A program made the translations under genes and the position numbers. Source: Pseudomonas sp. N40(2020) (GTDB lineage Bacteria; Pseudomonadota; Gammaproteobacteria; Pseudomonadales; Pseudomonadaceae). Taken from it: a DNA stretch of 64,000 bases. Below the pieces are notes generated by a model. The model was not told where the DNA came from, ran no database searches, and saw only the letters and a program-made list of their open reading frames with translations. Each line of letters begins with the position of its first letter. Position 1 is the first letter of the stretch. Of the stretch, positions 35,415 to 44,959 are shown piece by piece. The stretch covers positions 62,001-126,000 of the forward strand of contig NZ_JACSZV010000007.1 of the NCBI RefSeq assembly GCF_014472415.1. The letters are read 5' to 3'.

Positions 35415-38400
35415 CGCTTGTCCTTCGGTTGCAGGTAAAGGGCGCCGGGGTGATCCTCCCCTAGCGGGTAGTTCGGCACACGATCAAGCTCAGGCGTTGG
35501 GTCGGCTCGCAGCGCTATGACACCCGTGGAGTTGTTCAAGGTAAAAGCCAAACCTCGCTCCCCGCCGATAAAACTTCGAGCGCCGAGTATCGCGGTCAGT
35601 GGGGTGCGATAACGCAACCTTAGCGACAACGTGCTGGGTGGTGTGTTCAGCAAGTCTTTCACCTCTTTGAAAGAACCGCTTATACGCAGGCCCTGACCCT
35701 CCTCGAACGGTATCCACTGGCAACTACTGTCGGACAACCAGACGGGCGTCATGTCACGCCACGGACGGGGGGGTTTGAAATTGCCGGTTCGACTGTTTTT
35801 GATCAAATGTCGGTTTTCGAGAGTATCTACCGGATCACCGACCATGCTCAGTTCCAGGTAGACACTGCCTGGCTCGGCGCCCGGCAAGTCGATGGTTAGT
35901 GAATCAATAGCGCTGACGAAAGCCAGGCCGGAACGGCCATTATCAGGCGCAGGCTTGGAACTGCTTTGCATGGTGACCCGAGGCGTATAGAGGATGAGGT
36001 ACAAACGGTCGAGTTCGTCCTGTTGGGCTTTGGGCGCAATAGGCTCCAAATCGTTAGCTCGGGCCTTAGACCAACAGCAGTTATTCATGAAGTTTTGCAG
36101 CGGCGTTTTCTCGAAAATCCAGGCAGTCAGATACAGCAAGCCTAACCCGGCAATAATCCAGTTCAGCGGCCCCATGTACAGCGTGTAACGCAAGATGGCT
36201 ATTTCGACTTCCACCAAGCCTGCCAAGGCTCTACCAGTTTGCGCCATTCCCAACAATGCCTGAGCGCCAAAAGCACCTACTTGACCAGCGACCACGGCGT
36301 GGCGCATTTCCAACCAAGGATCAACATGTGTATTTGCTCTCTCTAACTGAACTTGCAGAGACCTGTATTCATTCACAGAGGCTGCAAATGACAACCCACC
36401 AACCACCCCACCAAACAACGTAAGCATCGGCGCCGCAGATGAACGAATAAAAAACCGATCCCTCCCCAACCCCATCCGCACCTGACTATCCACCACCGCC
36501 ACCAACGCCGCCGACCCATACAAACTCGCCGACACCGTGTCATTCACCCGCCGGGCATCCATCCCCTCCAGCACCCCGGCCTCGCTCAAATAGTTCTGCA
36601 CATTCACCACGTTCACCAACAACGCCGCCAACGGCACCACTCCCCCGCTGTTGACCACCACTGGCGAATTCACAATCCGCTCCACCCGCCCAACCCCAAT
36701 GGCTTTCCCCGTCTTGTTCACCCATTCACCCAACGCCTCGGCCCGTTGCCCGAACAACTTCCACACTTGCCGCGCGCCCTCAGTCACGAATTGCAAACGG
36801 CTTTCCCCGCCCAACCTCGCGGCAAGAAAAATGCTCATCCACGACGCGCTGAAACCCTTGTCACCCTTGAGCAACAGCAACGCCGCACCCAGTCGATTGA
36901 CCAGCACATTCCATTGACTGTCGGCCTCGCGGGCCATGGTCGCGATGTCATCCAGCACCACCACACTCAACGGCGCCAGAACCTGATGGGTGGCGCTGAT
37001 GTTGTCGGCGGACAGTGCGGCCATCAACTCGCCAAGGCGCGAGGCGTTGTTGACTGCGGCCTCAAGCGACGGTGTCCAGGCGTTGAACAGTTGCCGGAGT
37101 GCGCCCCCGTCGGCGGCGCGCACGTAGTCGGCGTATTGCTCGGCGCCTAGGGCGCGAATGCATTGGGCGGTCAGGCAACCGGTGGCGAGTTCAGTCAGCC
37201 ATTGGCGCGTCGGCAGGTCGTCATAATCGACAAACCAGGTGCCGCTGACCGAGCGTTTCAGGTACTTGCCACGATCGGCGAACAACGCAGTGTGGCGTTG
37301 TTCGAGTTGTTGGAAGTGGCCGGCAGCGGTGTCGGTGAACCATGTGTTCATGGCGTCGAGGTCGATGTAGTTGCCGACCTTGGCGCTGAACGCATGATTG
37401 TTGAGATTCGCTTGTTTTTCCGCGCGGTATTGCCGGACCACTTCCTCCGCTTCGTAGTACAGATCGGCCGGAATAAACGCCCGTACCGGTCCGACAATGG
37501 CTGCGATACGCGCATCACGGGCGGCAGCTTCGGCCTGGGTCGGCCGACCGCCGTATTGACGATCCCGGGTTTCAACCCTGAGTTCCTCATTCAGCCGATC
37601 CTGGGTGTCGAGCATAATCTGGCCCTGTTCGGGCGTGAGGCTGATGTCGCGATCCTTGTAGCGATAGCTGAGATTGCCCGCCAGTTCGGCGCCATCCTCG
37701 GTGATCAAGCTGCGCACAAAGCCGCCGATGCTAAGGCGCAGATTGTTTTCGCCCAACCATTTTTCGTGACCGGCTTCCAGCCATTCCTGTTCGTGGTTGA
37801 TGTCGCGCAACACACCCAAGTCATCGTCCAGACAGGCGAAGACGGCGAACAATCCCTCTCTTTGCGCTTTGGCGTTTTCCAGCCAATCCCGCGTGCCCTG
37901 CCCGTCCCATGACTCGGCGCTCCATTCGCCCGGCGGCTCGTCGCTGGCATCAGGATGTTGATCGAGCACCTTGTGGCGCTCGCGGATGCGGTGCTTGGCG
38001 TCTGTGTAGGCTTTGATGTTGGATGGAGTTGGGTCGTCTAACAGCGTTGCGCCGAGGGCGTCGGTGTCATCGGCGTTTTTTTGCTGATCGGCTTTCATCG
38101 ACCGGGCGTAGGTGCCGGGGATCAGTTCGGCCAAGACCTCATCGCACTTGTCCAACGGCGGACAGTGCGGAGCTTGTAACTCATCGGCCACCGTGCGCAG
38201 GGCAATGTGGCGCATGTGCTGGCTGCGTTTGGCGCTGCTCTCGCTCAGGATTCGGCAGTGCTCGGCGTTCAACGGGAATTCACTGTAAAGCATCCACGCG
38301 TCGTGGATTTTTTGCAGCGCCAGGCCGGTGAGTGTGGCGTCGGCTACCGGAGTGGCCGCCGCGTCCAGCGCCTGTTCCTGCAACAAGCCCTGCGGCGAAA

Positions 38401-38683
38401 CAGCAAAACGCTTGAGCGGCCCCTGATGCTGCCAGAGGTACACAAACCCTGCGCGCAAACGACGTGCTGCCATCGGGCGGCTTTGCGGCGTAATACCGGG
38501 AACGCAACAAGCGTGTTCAGCCTTTTCGTGCGCCAGCGCATAGCGCACCGGCACCACAAACAGTTCGGGCTGACTGGCCGGGCACGGATGCACCGTGCAG
38601 TTGATATCCACATGCGGCTGGGCTTTGGCCTCGCGTTCGGCCTGAGCGGCCTCGTCGACCATGGCCAGTTTTTCGGCGTTCAT
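35411..38683 (-). CDS. T6SS effector, VasX / BTH_I2691 family, membrane-active
   Basis: 1090 residues. The N-terminal ~150 ('INCTVHPCPASQPELFVVP', 'CVPGITPQSRPMAARRLRAG', 'GFVYLWQHQGPLKRFAVSP') match the conserved N-terminal region of VasX-like toxins, thought to load the protein onto VgrG through a DUF4123 adaptor. A long helical middle follows, then hydrophobic segments around residues 740-770, 795-825 and 830-858 ('APMLTLFGGVVGGLSFAASV', 'GPLNWIIAGLGLLYLTAWIF'), suggesting insertion into the target inner membrane, and a beta-rich C-terminal ~200 residues. Overlaps both neighbours by four bases: the adaptor gene upstream and the putative immunity gene downstream. Confidence 0.85.
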   Translation of the reverse strand: MNAEKLAMVDEAAQAEREAKAQPHVDINCTVHPCPASQPELFVVPVRYALAHEKAEHACCVPGITPQSRPMAARRLRAGFVYLWQHQGPLKRFAVSPQGLLQEQALDAAATPVADATLTGLALQKIHDAWMLYSEFPLNAEHCRILSESSAKRSQHMRHIALRTVADELQAPHCPPLDKCDEVLAELIPGTYARSMKADQQKNADDTDALGATLLDDPTPSNIKAYTDAKHRIRERHKVLDQHPDASDEPPGEWSAESWDGQGTRDWLENAKAQREGLFAVFACLDDDLGVLRDINHEQEWLEAGHEKWLGENNLRLSIGGFVRSLITEDGAELAGNLSYRYKDRDISLTPEQGQIMLDTQDRLNEELRVETRDRQYGGRPTQAEAAARDARIAAIVGPVRAFIPADLYYEAEEVVRQYRAEKQANLNNHAFSAKVGNYIDLDAMNTWFTDTAAGHFQQLEQRHTALFADRGKYLKRSVSGTWFVDYDDLPTRQWLTELATGCLTAQCIRALGAEQYADYVRAADGGALRQLFNAWTPSLEAAVNNASRLGELMAALSADNISATHQVLAPLSVVVLDDIATMAREADSQWNVLVNRLGAALLLLKGDKGFSASWMSIFLAARLGGESRLQFVTEGARQVWKLFGQRAEALGEWVNKTGKAIGVGRVERIVNSPVVVNSGGVVPLAALLVNVVNVQNYLSEAGVLEGMDARRVNDTVSASLYGSAALVAVVDSQVRMGLGRDRFFIRSSAAPMLTLFGGVVGGLSFAASVNEYRSLQVQLERANTHVDPWLEMRHAVVAGQVGAFGAQALLGMAQTGRALAGLVEVEIAILRYTLYMGPLNWIIAGLGLLYLTAWIFEKTPLQNFMNNCCWSKARANDLEPIAPKAQQDELDRLYLILYTPRVTMQSSSKPAPDNGRSGLAFVSAIDSLTIDLPGAEPGSVYLELSMVGDPVDTLENRHLIKNSRTGNFKPPRPWRDMTPVWLSDSSCQWIPFEEGQGLRISGSFKEVKDLLNTPPSTLSLRLRYRTPLTAILGARSFIGGERGLAFTLNNSTGVIALRADPTPELDRVPNYPLGEDHPGALYLQPKDKR

Positions 38684-39513
38684 CGGGCGAAGTCCTTGTC
38701 GGTCAGCAATTGGTGCGTCAATGCGCTGTTGAGGTTGTCCAGACGCTGGTGCGGCATAACTCCGGGTTCGGCCAGCAATTGTCGGTAGGCTCCGTGCTCG
38801 ACACCATCGGGAAAATCAGTGCCCAGCACCGTGAAGAAACGCGCCCAGCGCAGGACTTCATCGACGGCACTGAAGCCCCGACGTGCAGCACTGGCCTGAC
38901 ACTCCATGGCCCATTGCTGCAAAGCAGTCGAATCCATTGTGTTGAGGTATTTGGCGAAATAGCGCTGACCGTGCTCGATCAACTGTGTGGTGAAAGAGTG
39001 ACGCTTGGCCGCGTTCAGGTGATCGAGTTGTTCCGCCGTCAGCAACAGCCAGGGCTTCTGCGCATACGGGATCGCGGGGTGCTCGGTTTGCTGATTGATC
39101 TGTGAATCCGGCAGACGAATCAGCCGTATCGGCCCCATCAATCGATCACGCTCAGGCGAGGGCAAATCCTTCAGCCACAACGCGGTAATACGCGGGTCAT
39201 AGAAACGAAAGAAAACCGTCGCAGCCCCGTCGACACGCGCGTGAATCAGGCTGCGCACATGCGCCAGCACTTGATCTTCGTCGGCCTCAGACTCCAGCCA
39301 GATGCCCGTCGTTGCACTCCACTCCTGCCAAAAAAACGTTGCCAACGGGCTATCGGGGATCACACCGATCAGCACGGGACCGGCCTTGTCCAAAGCGCTG
39401 TAGGCGGTACGTTGATAAAGCGAGTGAACAGGCGTGCCGTCCGTCAGCTCGAACAGGCGATCGGGAAGGTTTTCGATCTGGACTCGATCCAGCAACAAAT
39501 ACGCCCGGCTCAT
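38680..39513 (-). CDS. DUF4123 T6SS effector adaptor (Tap/TEC type)
   Basis: 277 residues from the ATG at 39513 (MSRAYLLLDRVQIENLPDRL), overlapping the vgrG stop by four bases. DUF4123 features: 'LDKAGPVLIGVIPDSPLATF', a central 'GAATVFFRFYDPRITALWL' (FRxxDPR-type motif) and 'LMGPIRLI'. Proteins of this family act as chaperones that bring a specific effector to its VgrG tip and are encoded between the two, exactly as here. Confidence 0.88.
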   Translation of the reverse strand: MSRAYLLLDRVQIENLPDRLFELTDGTPVHSLYQRTAYSALDKAGPVLIGVIPDSPLATFFWQEWSATTGIWLESEADEDQVLAHVRSLIHARVDGAATVFFRFYDPRITALWLKDLPSPERDRLMGPIRLIRLPDSQINQQTEHPAIPYAQKPWLLLTAEQLDHLNAAKRHSFTTQLIEHGQRYFAKYLNTMDSTALQQWAMECQASAARRGFSAVDEVLRWARFFTVLGTDFPDGVEHGAYRQLLAEPGVMPHQRLDNLNSALTHQLLTDKDFAR

Positions 39514-41531
39514 GCGCTCACCTGTGACAGTTGTTCGCACACGGCACAGACTGAGGAAGCCTGTTCTGCCGCCTGAGCCAGCGCAGCCACTTGTGCGGTG
39601 ACAGACAGCGCGATCAGTGCCTGCGGAGCTTCGGGCGCTGCCGCCAACGCTGTCTGCGCCGTGACACCCGCCGTCGGCGCGCCGCCCTCGACGATGGCCA
39701 CACTACTGAAGATCCCGCCCGCATTGATCACGATGTGATGGCCGCCAGCACTCAGCGTCAGGCTTGTCCCGGCATCAATCACCACTTGGCTCGCGGTAAC
39801 CCGTGCATGCGGGCCGGCCTGGATGACTAGCGTGCCTTCCGCCGTGGTGCTGCTGTTACCGCTGATGCTGAGCAGGTCGTCAGTGCCAATCACCGTGTTG
39901 CGCGTACCGTCGGTGGTGTGGCGTTCGTCAGCCTTGATCAGGTTGGCGCTGTGGTTGTCGACCTGTTCGAAGCGGTCGTTACGGATCAGGCTATGGCTGT
40001 CGTTGAGGATCAGTTGTTCGAAGTCACGCTCGGCGCGCAGGTAGATTTTTTCCTGGCCGGCGCGGTCTTCGATCATCAATTCGTTGTAGCCGCCGGTGTG
40101 CGGTGAGCTGTGGCTGCGCAGCACGGTTCTGGTCTTGTGTTCGGGCAGGATGTACGGCACCGATGTGACCTTGTTGGCCACGCAACCGGTGATCAACGGT
40201 TTGTCCGGATCCCCCTCCAAAAAGGTCACCAGCACTTCCATGCCGATGCGCGGGATGGTCACCGAACCGAAACCTTCCCCGGCCCAACTCGATGAAACCC
40301 TGATCCAGCAGCTGCTACGCTCGCTGTTGAGTTCGGCGCGGTCCCAGTTGAACTCACACTTCACGCGGCCGTATTCATCGCAATGGACTTCTTCATGGGC
40401 GGGCCCTGTAACGCGTGCGGTCTGGCTTACCAGCGGGCGGCGAAGTGCGGGCAACGGTGGGCGAAACACCACCTCGGCAGGAATCACGCTGAAGGTGTTG
40501 CGATAACCCTGAGTAAAGCCATCGGCAGCTTTGGCGTCGCTGGTAACCGATTCCTCAAGCACTTGTGGCTGTCGGCCGGTATGGGACACGCTGAGCAACA
40601 GCCACAGGTCATTGCAGCTTTTGCGCGGGTGTTCTGTCAGTTCGAATAAATGGCCGCAGCGCAGGTTCGCCTGATCGCTATGACCTTCGCCCAATTCATA
40701 GTCGCTGCGATGCCGCTCCAGCGCCTGACGGGCCAATTGCTTGCCGTACTTTTCGCTCTCGATCAACAGCGGATAGCGATAGTCTTCCAGCACCGGGGTG
40801 AACTCGGCGGTGAAGTGGCTTTCGAGCAGGAGGCTTGGGCGTTCGTGGTCATAGTCGCGGCGGGTGACCGTGCTGGTGCGGGTGCTGGTGCGTACGCTGA
40901 AGCGGCTGACCACCGGGTGTTCTGCGACCATGCCGGCATCCTGCTGATACGGCGTGGCGCCAAGTTTGGCCAAGAACACCTGATCGTCGGTGAACACCAG
41001 CAAATGCCCGTCCGCCGAATGCTGGTGATGCCAGGCAATGCCGTCCTCGGCGCACAACCTTTGGATGAAGTCGAAGTCAGACTCGGCGTATTGAGTGCAG
41101 TAGTCACGAGGCGGGTTCGCCGTGACGTGAAAGGTAAATGCATCACCTTGAATGCCATGCCCCTTGAGCACCTGCGTAATGATCTGCGGCACTGTGCGCT
41201 GCTGGAAAACCCGCTGATCGCGGCTGAACTGCAAGTAATACAACGCCGGCACCAGCGTCAGGTGATAGCGGGTCAGGCGTTTGCCGGCCTCGCCAATCAG
41301 CACGTCTTCGATGCGCCCGTGAATGCCTTCGCCGTTGTGGCCAAATTGCAGAAACGCCGGTTGGCTGAGCAAGCTCTCCAGATCAAAATCCGGGTGCTCG
41401 CTGATCAGTTCAACGTGGATGCCGTAGAGCGTGCTGATCGCTTCAGTGCCGCTGAAGGCCAAAACTTTGAAGTCGTGACGGATAGCAGGAATCTGCAACG
41501 CAAAATGCGCCGCATTGGCCGACCGGAACAT
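39510..41531 (-). CDS. vgrG: T6SS spike protein VgrG (TssI)
   Basis: 673 residues from the ATG at 41531 (MFRSANAAHFALQIP), with AAGGA about eight bases upstream; an in-frame codon at 41549 is less likely. Order: gp27-like part ('GIHVELISEHPDFDLESLL', 'YAESDFDFIQRLCAEDGIAW'), gp5 OB fold ('GRVKCEFNWDR', 'SSSWAGEGFGSVTIPRIGME', 'FLEGDPDKPLITGCV'), then the triple-helix needle region with repeated short beta segments ('GTLVIQAGPHARVTASQVV', 'GTSLTLSAGGHHIVINAGG'). The C-terminal ~60 residues are Ala-rich with no added enzyme domain. No structural T6SS genes are near, so this is an orphan vgrG module using a secretion apparatus encoded elsewhere. Confidence 0.95.
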   Translation of the reverse strand: MFRSANAAHFALQIPAIRHDFKVLAFSGTEAISTLYGIHVELISEHPDFDLESLLSQPAFLQFGHNGEGIHGRIEDVLIGEAGKRLTRYHLTLVPALYYLQFSRDQRVFQQRTVPQIITQVLKGHGIQGDAFTFHVTANPPRDYCTQYAESDFDFIQRLCAEDGIAWHHQHSADGHLLVFTDDQVFLAKLGATPYQQDAGMVAEHPVVSRFSVRTSTRTSTVTRRDYDHERPSLLLESHFTAEFTPVLEDYRYPLLIESEKYGKQLARQALERHRSDYELGEGHSDQANLRCGHLFELTEHPRKSCNDLWLLLSVSHTGRQPQVLEESVTSDAKAADGFTQGYRNTFSVIPAEVVFRPPLPALRRPLVSQTARVTGPAHEEVHCDEYGRVKCEFNWDRAELNSERSSCWIRVSSSWAGEGFGSVTIPRIGMEVLVTFLEGDPDKPLITGCVANKVTSVPYILPEHKTRTVLRSHSSPHTGGYNELMIEDRAGQEKIYLRAERDFEQLILNDSHSLIRNDRFEQVDNHSANLIKADERHTTDGTRNTVIGTDDLLSISGNSSTTAEGTLVIQAGPHARVTASQVVIDAGTSLTLSAGGHHIVINAGGIFSSVAIVEGGAPTAGVTAQTALAAAPEAPQALIALSVTAQVAALAQAAEQASSVCAVCEQLSQVSA

Positions 41532-41701
41532 ACGCTTATCCTTAAGCAAATAGGAAAAGAGCGCGATGTCGAAACCGTCCCTGGTTTGTGCTCGCGAAAA
41601 CTGGCGGGCACGCTAACAAGATCGAAAATGGATAGATGTAGGAGGAATCTTTAAAGCCGGCGGGAAGATTCCTTTGCAAAGAATGACTGTTCAACGAGCA
41701 C

Positions 41702-41729
41702 AAAAAAGCCCCGACGATTCGGGGCTTTT
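41702..41729 (-). terminator. Terminator after the sterol desaturase gene
   Basis: AGCCCCGA-CGA-TTCGGGGCT stem with a TTTTTT tail on the minus strand, 16 bases past the gene's stop. The 213-base spacer up to vgrG contains no other gene. Confidence 0.88.
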
Positions 41730-41744
41730 CATTTTTGCCAGGCC

Positions 41745-42878
41745 TTACTTCGGCTCAGGCTTCTTAAACGCATAAAGATGCTGCTGCACAATCCCGCCCG
41801 GCAATTCCTTGCCAAACACGCCATAACGTACTGGCCACTCTTTCGGCGGCAGCTTGAAGGTGCCGAACAGCATGTCCACCAACGGCGTGTGAATCGCGTA
41901 GTTCTTGTAGATATAGTCCTTGTGCCGCGCGTGGTGCCAGTGGTGGTAACGCGGCAGGACGATCAGGTAATTCAGCCAGCCGCCATTGATTCGCACGTTG
42001 GCGTGAGCCAGCACGGCCTGGACGCCGACCAGAATCACATAGGCATTCAACGCCTGCGGCGCGAAGCCCAGCAGCATCAGCGGCACCAGTACGCCGGTGC
42101 GGGTCAGCAGGATTTCGATGAAGTGCACGCGCGAACCGGCGAGCCAGTCCATGTGTGTGCTGGAGTGATGCACGGCGTGAAGGCGCCAGAGAAAAGGCAC
42201 CACGTGGTACAGCCGATGCAGCCAATACTGACCGAGATCCGCCACCAGCACCGCGAGCAGGAACTGCACCACCAACGGCAGGCTTTGCACGCTGGCCTGA
42301 AAGCCCGGCGACACGGCCCAACCGGCGATGTAACTCGACGAGGCGGTGATGAAGATCAGGATGAACTGCACCAGCATGTGGCTGACGAAAAAGTAGGTCA
42401 GGTCGGTGCGCCAGTGAGGCCGCAGGATGTTTTGCTCGGGGTCTTTGGAATAGAGCTTTTCCAGCGGAATAAACACGATGGCCGACACCAGCAGCGCCAG
42501 GACAAACCAGTCCAGCCCCAGTGAGTATGGGGTCTGCCCGATTTCGCTGACTTGCACATTGGTGCCACCGAGAAATACCGCCAGGCCTGAAGCGACCAGC
42601 CCGGTGATCCCCAGACGTTTGCGTTTGTTGAGCAGGATATTCAGGGTGCCGAGGCTGAACGACAGCACCAGCCCGAGCAACAGTGTGGTGCGGGCGAATT
42701 GCTCGTCGTAGACCTTGCGCAGTTCAGCGGTGGTCAGCCATTCAGGGAACAGGAAGCAGAACACCGCCAGCAGGCTCAACAGCCCGAGCGTGGCCGAGAT
42801 ATAGCCACTGACCCGCCCTTCACCAAACTTGAAAGGTGCGTTGCCGTGCCGCTGAAAATAGGCTTTGAGTCTTTCCAT
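41745..42878 (-). CDS. Sterol desaturase / fatty-acid hydroxylase family membrane protein
   Basis: 377 residues from the ATG at 42878 (MERLKAYFQRHGN), with GGAAGA upstream. About five to seven membrane segments surround the di-iron histidine boxes: 'HRLYHVVPFLWRLHAVHHSS' near residue 225 and 'LPRYHHWHHARHKDY' near residue 320. Family members hydroxylate or desaturate lipids. The substrate is unknown; bacteria of this group do not make sterols. It has its own terminator and lies at the right end of the accessory island, next to motB. Confidence 0.87.
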   Translation of the reverse strand: MERLKAYFQRHGNAPFKFGEGRVSGYISATLGLLSLLAVFCFLFPEWLTTAELRKVYDEQFARTTLLLGLVLSFSLGTLNILLNKRKRLGITGLVASGLAVFLGGTNVQVSEIGQTPYSLGLDWFVLALLVSAIVFIPLEKLYSKDPEQNILRPHWRTDLTYFFVSHMLVQFILIFITASSSYIAGWAVSPGFQASVQSLPLVVQFLLAVLVADLGQYWLHRLYHVVPFLWRLHAVHHSSTHMDWLAGSRVHFIEILLTRTGVLVPLMLLGFAPQALNAYVILVGVQAVLAHANVRINGGWLNYLIVLPRYHHWHHARHKDYIYKNYAIHTPLVDMLFGTFKLPPKEWPVRYGVFGKELPGGIVQQHLYAFKKPEPK

Positions 42879-42935
42879 AACTGATCTTCCGTGATTGCGA
42901 AAACTGCGACTGGTCAATGCGACGCAGGCAGATAC

Positions 42936-42963
42936 AAAAAAGCCACGGTAACCGTGGCTTTTT
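42936..42963 (-). terminator. Terminator of motAB
   Basis: AGCCACGGT/ACCGTGGCT palindrome flanked by A and T tracts, directly after the motB stop on the minus strand. Marks the right edge of the accessory island. Confidence 0.87.
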
Positions 42964-42968
42964 GTAGG

Positions 42969-44036
42969 TCACTGCTTCGGCGCGGGGGCCGGTGCAGTGG
43001 CCGGTGGCGCTGTCGGAGCACTTCCCGGCTGGGCCGGTTTGGGTGCCGCGTCGTCGAACAGGTTCAACCGCTCGCGCAACTCGTGCGCAGGCACCGGTTG
43101 CTGATCTGCCGGCAGCGCATTCGGATCGACCGGTGTTGCCGGAGCAGCACCGCTCGGTCCTTGCTCAGCCGGTTTCGCCGGATCGGCGCCCTGCGCGCCT
43201 TCGATGGCGGCCTGGGCCTTCTTGGTCAGCACCACGATGTCGATGCGACGGTTGACCGGGTTGAACGGGTTTTCCCGGTCGAACAGTGCCGACGAGGCGT
43301 AACCCACAACCCGCGCCACTTGCGCATCCGGATAGCTACCGGCAATCAATGCACGGCGGGCGGCGTTGGCACGGTTGGCCGAAAGCTCCCAGTTGCCGTA
43401 ATCGCCGCTGCCGATATAAGGCTTGGCATCGGTGTGACCGCTGATGCTGATCTTGTTCGGCACCGCTTTGATGGTGTCGGCCATGGCCAGCAGGATGTCT
43501 TCGAAGTACGGCTTCAAACGTGCAGAACCCGAGTCGAACATCGGCCGGTTCTCAGCGTCCATGATCTGGATGCGCAAGCCGTTCGGCGTAATCTCGAAGA
43601 GGATCTGATCCTTGAATTTCTGCAGTTGCGGGTTCTCGTCGACCTTGTTCTGCAGTTCTTGCAGGAGCAATTCCAGGCGTTCCTTCTCGACCATCTCGGC
43701 CATGCCTTCGACTTGCTCGGCATCGACCGTGACTTTGTCCGGTTGCGGCTGGGATTTCACTTCAGGGTTAAGAGTGTTTTCCGGCGCCAGGGTCGGCGTG
43801 CCGCCCAGATCGATGATGTACGGCGTGCCGCTTTCGGAGAAGCCGACCGGGTCTTTGAAATAGCCGGCGATGGCGATCTTCTGCTCAGGCGTTGCGGTGG
43901 ACAGCAGCCACAACACCAGGAAGAACGCCATCATCGCCGTGGCGAAGTCGGCGAAGGCGATTTTCCAAGCCCCGCCGTGATGCCCGCCGGCTATGCGCTT
44001 GACGCGCTTGATGATAATCGGCTGATTATTTTCCAT
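42969..44036 (-). CDS. motB: Flagellar motor stator protein MotB
   Basis: Stator subunit anchored to peptidoglycan that forms the proton channel with MotA. 355 residues: N-terminal membrane helix with the proton-carrying Asp in 'FADFATAMMAFFLVLWLLST', a plug and linker region, and an OmpA-like peptidoglycan-binding domain ('ISGHTDAKPYIGSGDYGNWE', 'LSANRANAARRALI'). The C-terminal ~70 residues are Ala/Pro-rich. Starts three bases after the motA stop. Confidence 0.97.
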   Translation of the reverse strand: MENNQPIIIKRVKRIAGGHHGGAWKIAFADFATAMMAFFLVLWLLSTATPEQKIAIAGYFKDPVGFSESGTPYIIDLGGTPTLAPENTLNPEVKSQPQPDKVTVDAEQVEGMAEMVEKERLELLLQELQNKVDENPQLQKFKDQILFEITPNGLRIQIMDAENRPMFDSGSARLKPYFEDILLAMADTIKAVPNKISISGHTDAKPYIGSGDYGNWELSANRANAARRALIAGSYPDAQVARVVGYASSALFDRENPFNPVNRRIDIVVLTKKAQAAIEGAQGADPAKPAEQGPSGAAPATPVDPNALPADQQPVPAHELRERLNLFDDAAPKPAQPGSAPTAPPATAPAPAPKQ

Positions 44037-44039
44037 GAC

Positions 44040-44891
44040 TTAGCGACCGCGAACGGCTTGTTCCAGCTCGGCAAAGCTTGGACGGTGAGCCGGGTACAGA
44101 ACCTTGCGACCGAACTCCACCGCCAGCGATGGCGGCATGCCGGATGCCGAAGCTACGAGCGAGGCTTTGATGGCTTCGTAGACATTCAGCTCTTCCTTGG
44201 CATCGTGAGCCAACGAGTGCGCCAACGGGCCGAAGAAACCGTAGGCCGCGAGAATACCGAAGAAGGTACCCACCAGTGCCGCACCCACGTGCAGACCAAT
44301 CGACTTCTGATCGCCTTCGCCCAAGGACGCCATGGTCACCACGATACCCAGTACCGCCGCGACGATACCGAAACCCGGCATGGCGTCGGCAATGCCGTTC
44401 ACCGCGTGGGATGGGTGCTCAAGGTCTTCTTTAAGGCTGTAAAGCTCCATGTCGAACAGGCCTTCCAGCTCGTGCGGAGCCATGTTGCCGGAGGACATGA
44501 TGCGCAGGTAATCGCAGATGAACGCGGTCATGCGTTCGTCTTTGAGCACTGCCGGGTACTTGGCGAAGATCGGACTCGCGGCGGCGTCTTCGATGTCGCC
44601 TTCGATGGCCATCATGCCTTCGCGGCGGCTCTTGTTGAGGATCTCGTAGATCAGGCCCAACACTTCCAGATAGAAAGTGTGGCTGAAACGCGAACTGAAC
44701 ATGCTCAGGGATTTCTTGAGCACGTGCATCGTCATGTAGCTGGGGTTGGCCTGGAGGAATGCACCCAGCGCCGCACCACCGATGATCAACACCTCGAAGG
44801 GCTGGACCAGGGCGGCAATCTTGCCGTGGGAGAGCACGTATCCGCCGAGCACGCTCGCGAATACGACGATGATGCCGATAATTTTAGCCAT
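44040..44891 (-). CDS. motA: Flagellar motor stator protein MotA
   Basis: Four-helix stator subunit that converts proton flow into rotation. 283 residues from the ATG at 44891 (MAKIIGIIVVFASVLGGYVL); the frame is open to 44969 but the family starts here. Features: 'ALVQPFEVLIIGGAALGAFL', the cytoplasmic loop with charged residues contacting the rotor, and 'PGFGIVAAVLGIVVTMASLG' with the conserved prolines. First gene of motAB, behind a FliA-type promoter. Confidence 0.97.
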   Translation of the reverse strand: MAKIIGIIVVFASVLGGYVLSHGKIAALVQPFEVLIIGGAALGAFLQANPSYMTMHVLKKSLSMFSSRFSHTFYLEVLGLIYEILNKSRREGMMAIEGDIEDAAASPIFAKYPAVLKDERMTAFICDYLRIMSSGNMAPHELEGLFDMELYSLKEDLEHPSHAVNGIADAMPGFGIVAAVLGIVVTMASLGEGDQKSIGLHVGAALVGTFFGILAAYGFFGPLAHSLAHDAKEELNVYEAIKASLVASASGMPPSLAVEFGRKVLYPAHRPSFAELEQAVRGR

Positions 44892-44959
44892 AGGTAGAAA
44901 GTACTTATTTAAGTCGGGTTCAAGGTCATATTCGGAAGTTAAAAAATCTCTTCTTCTAC

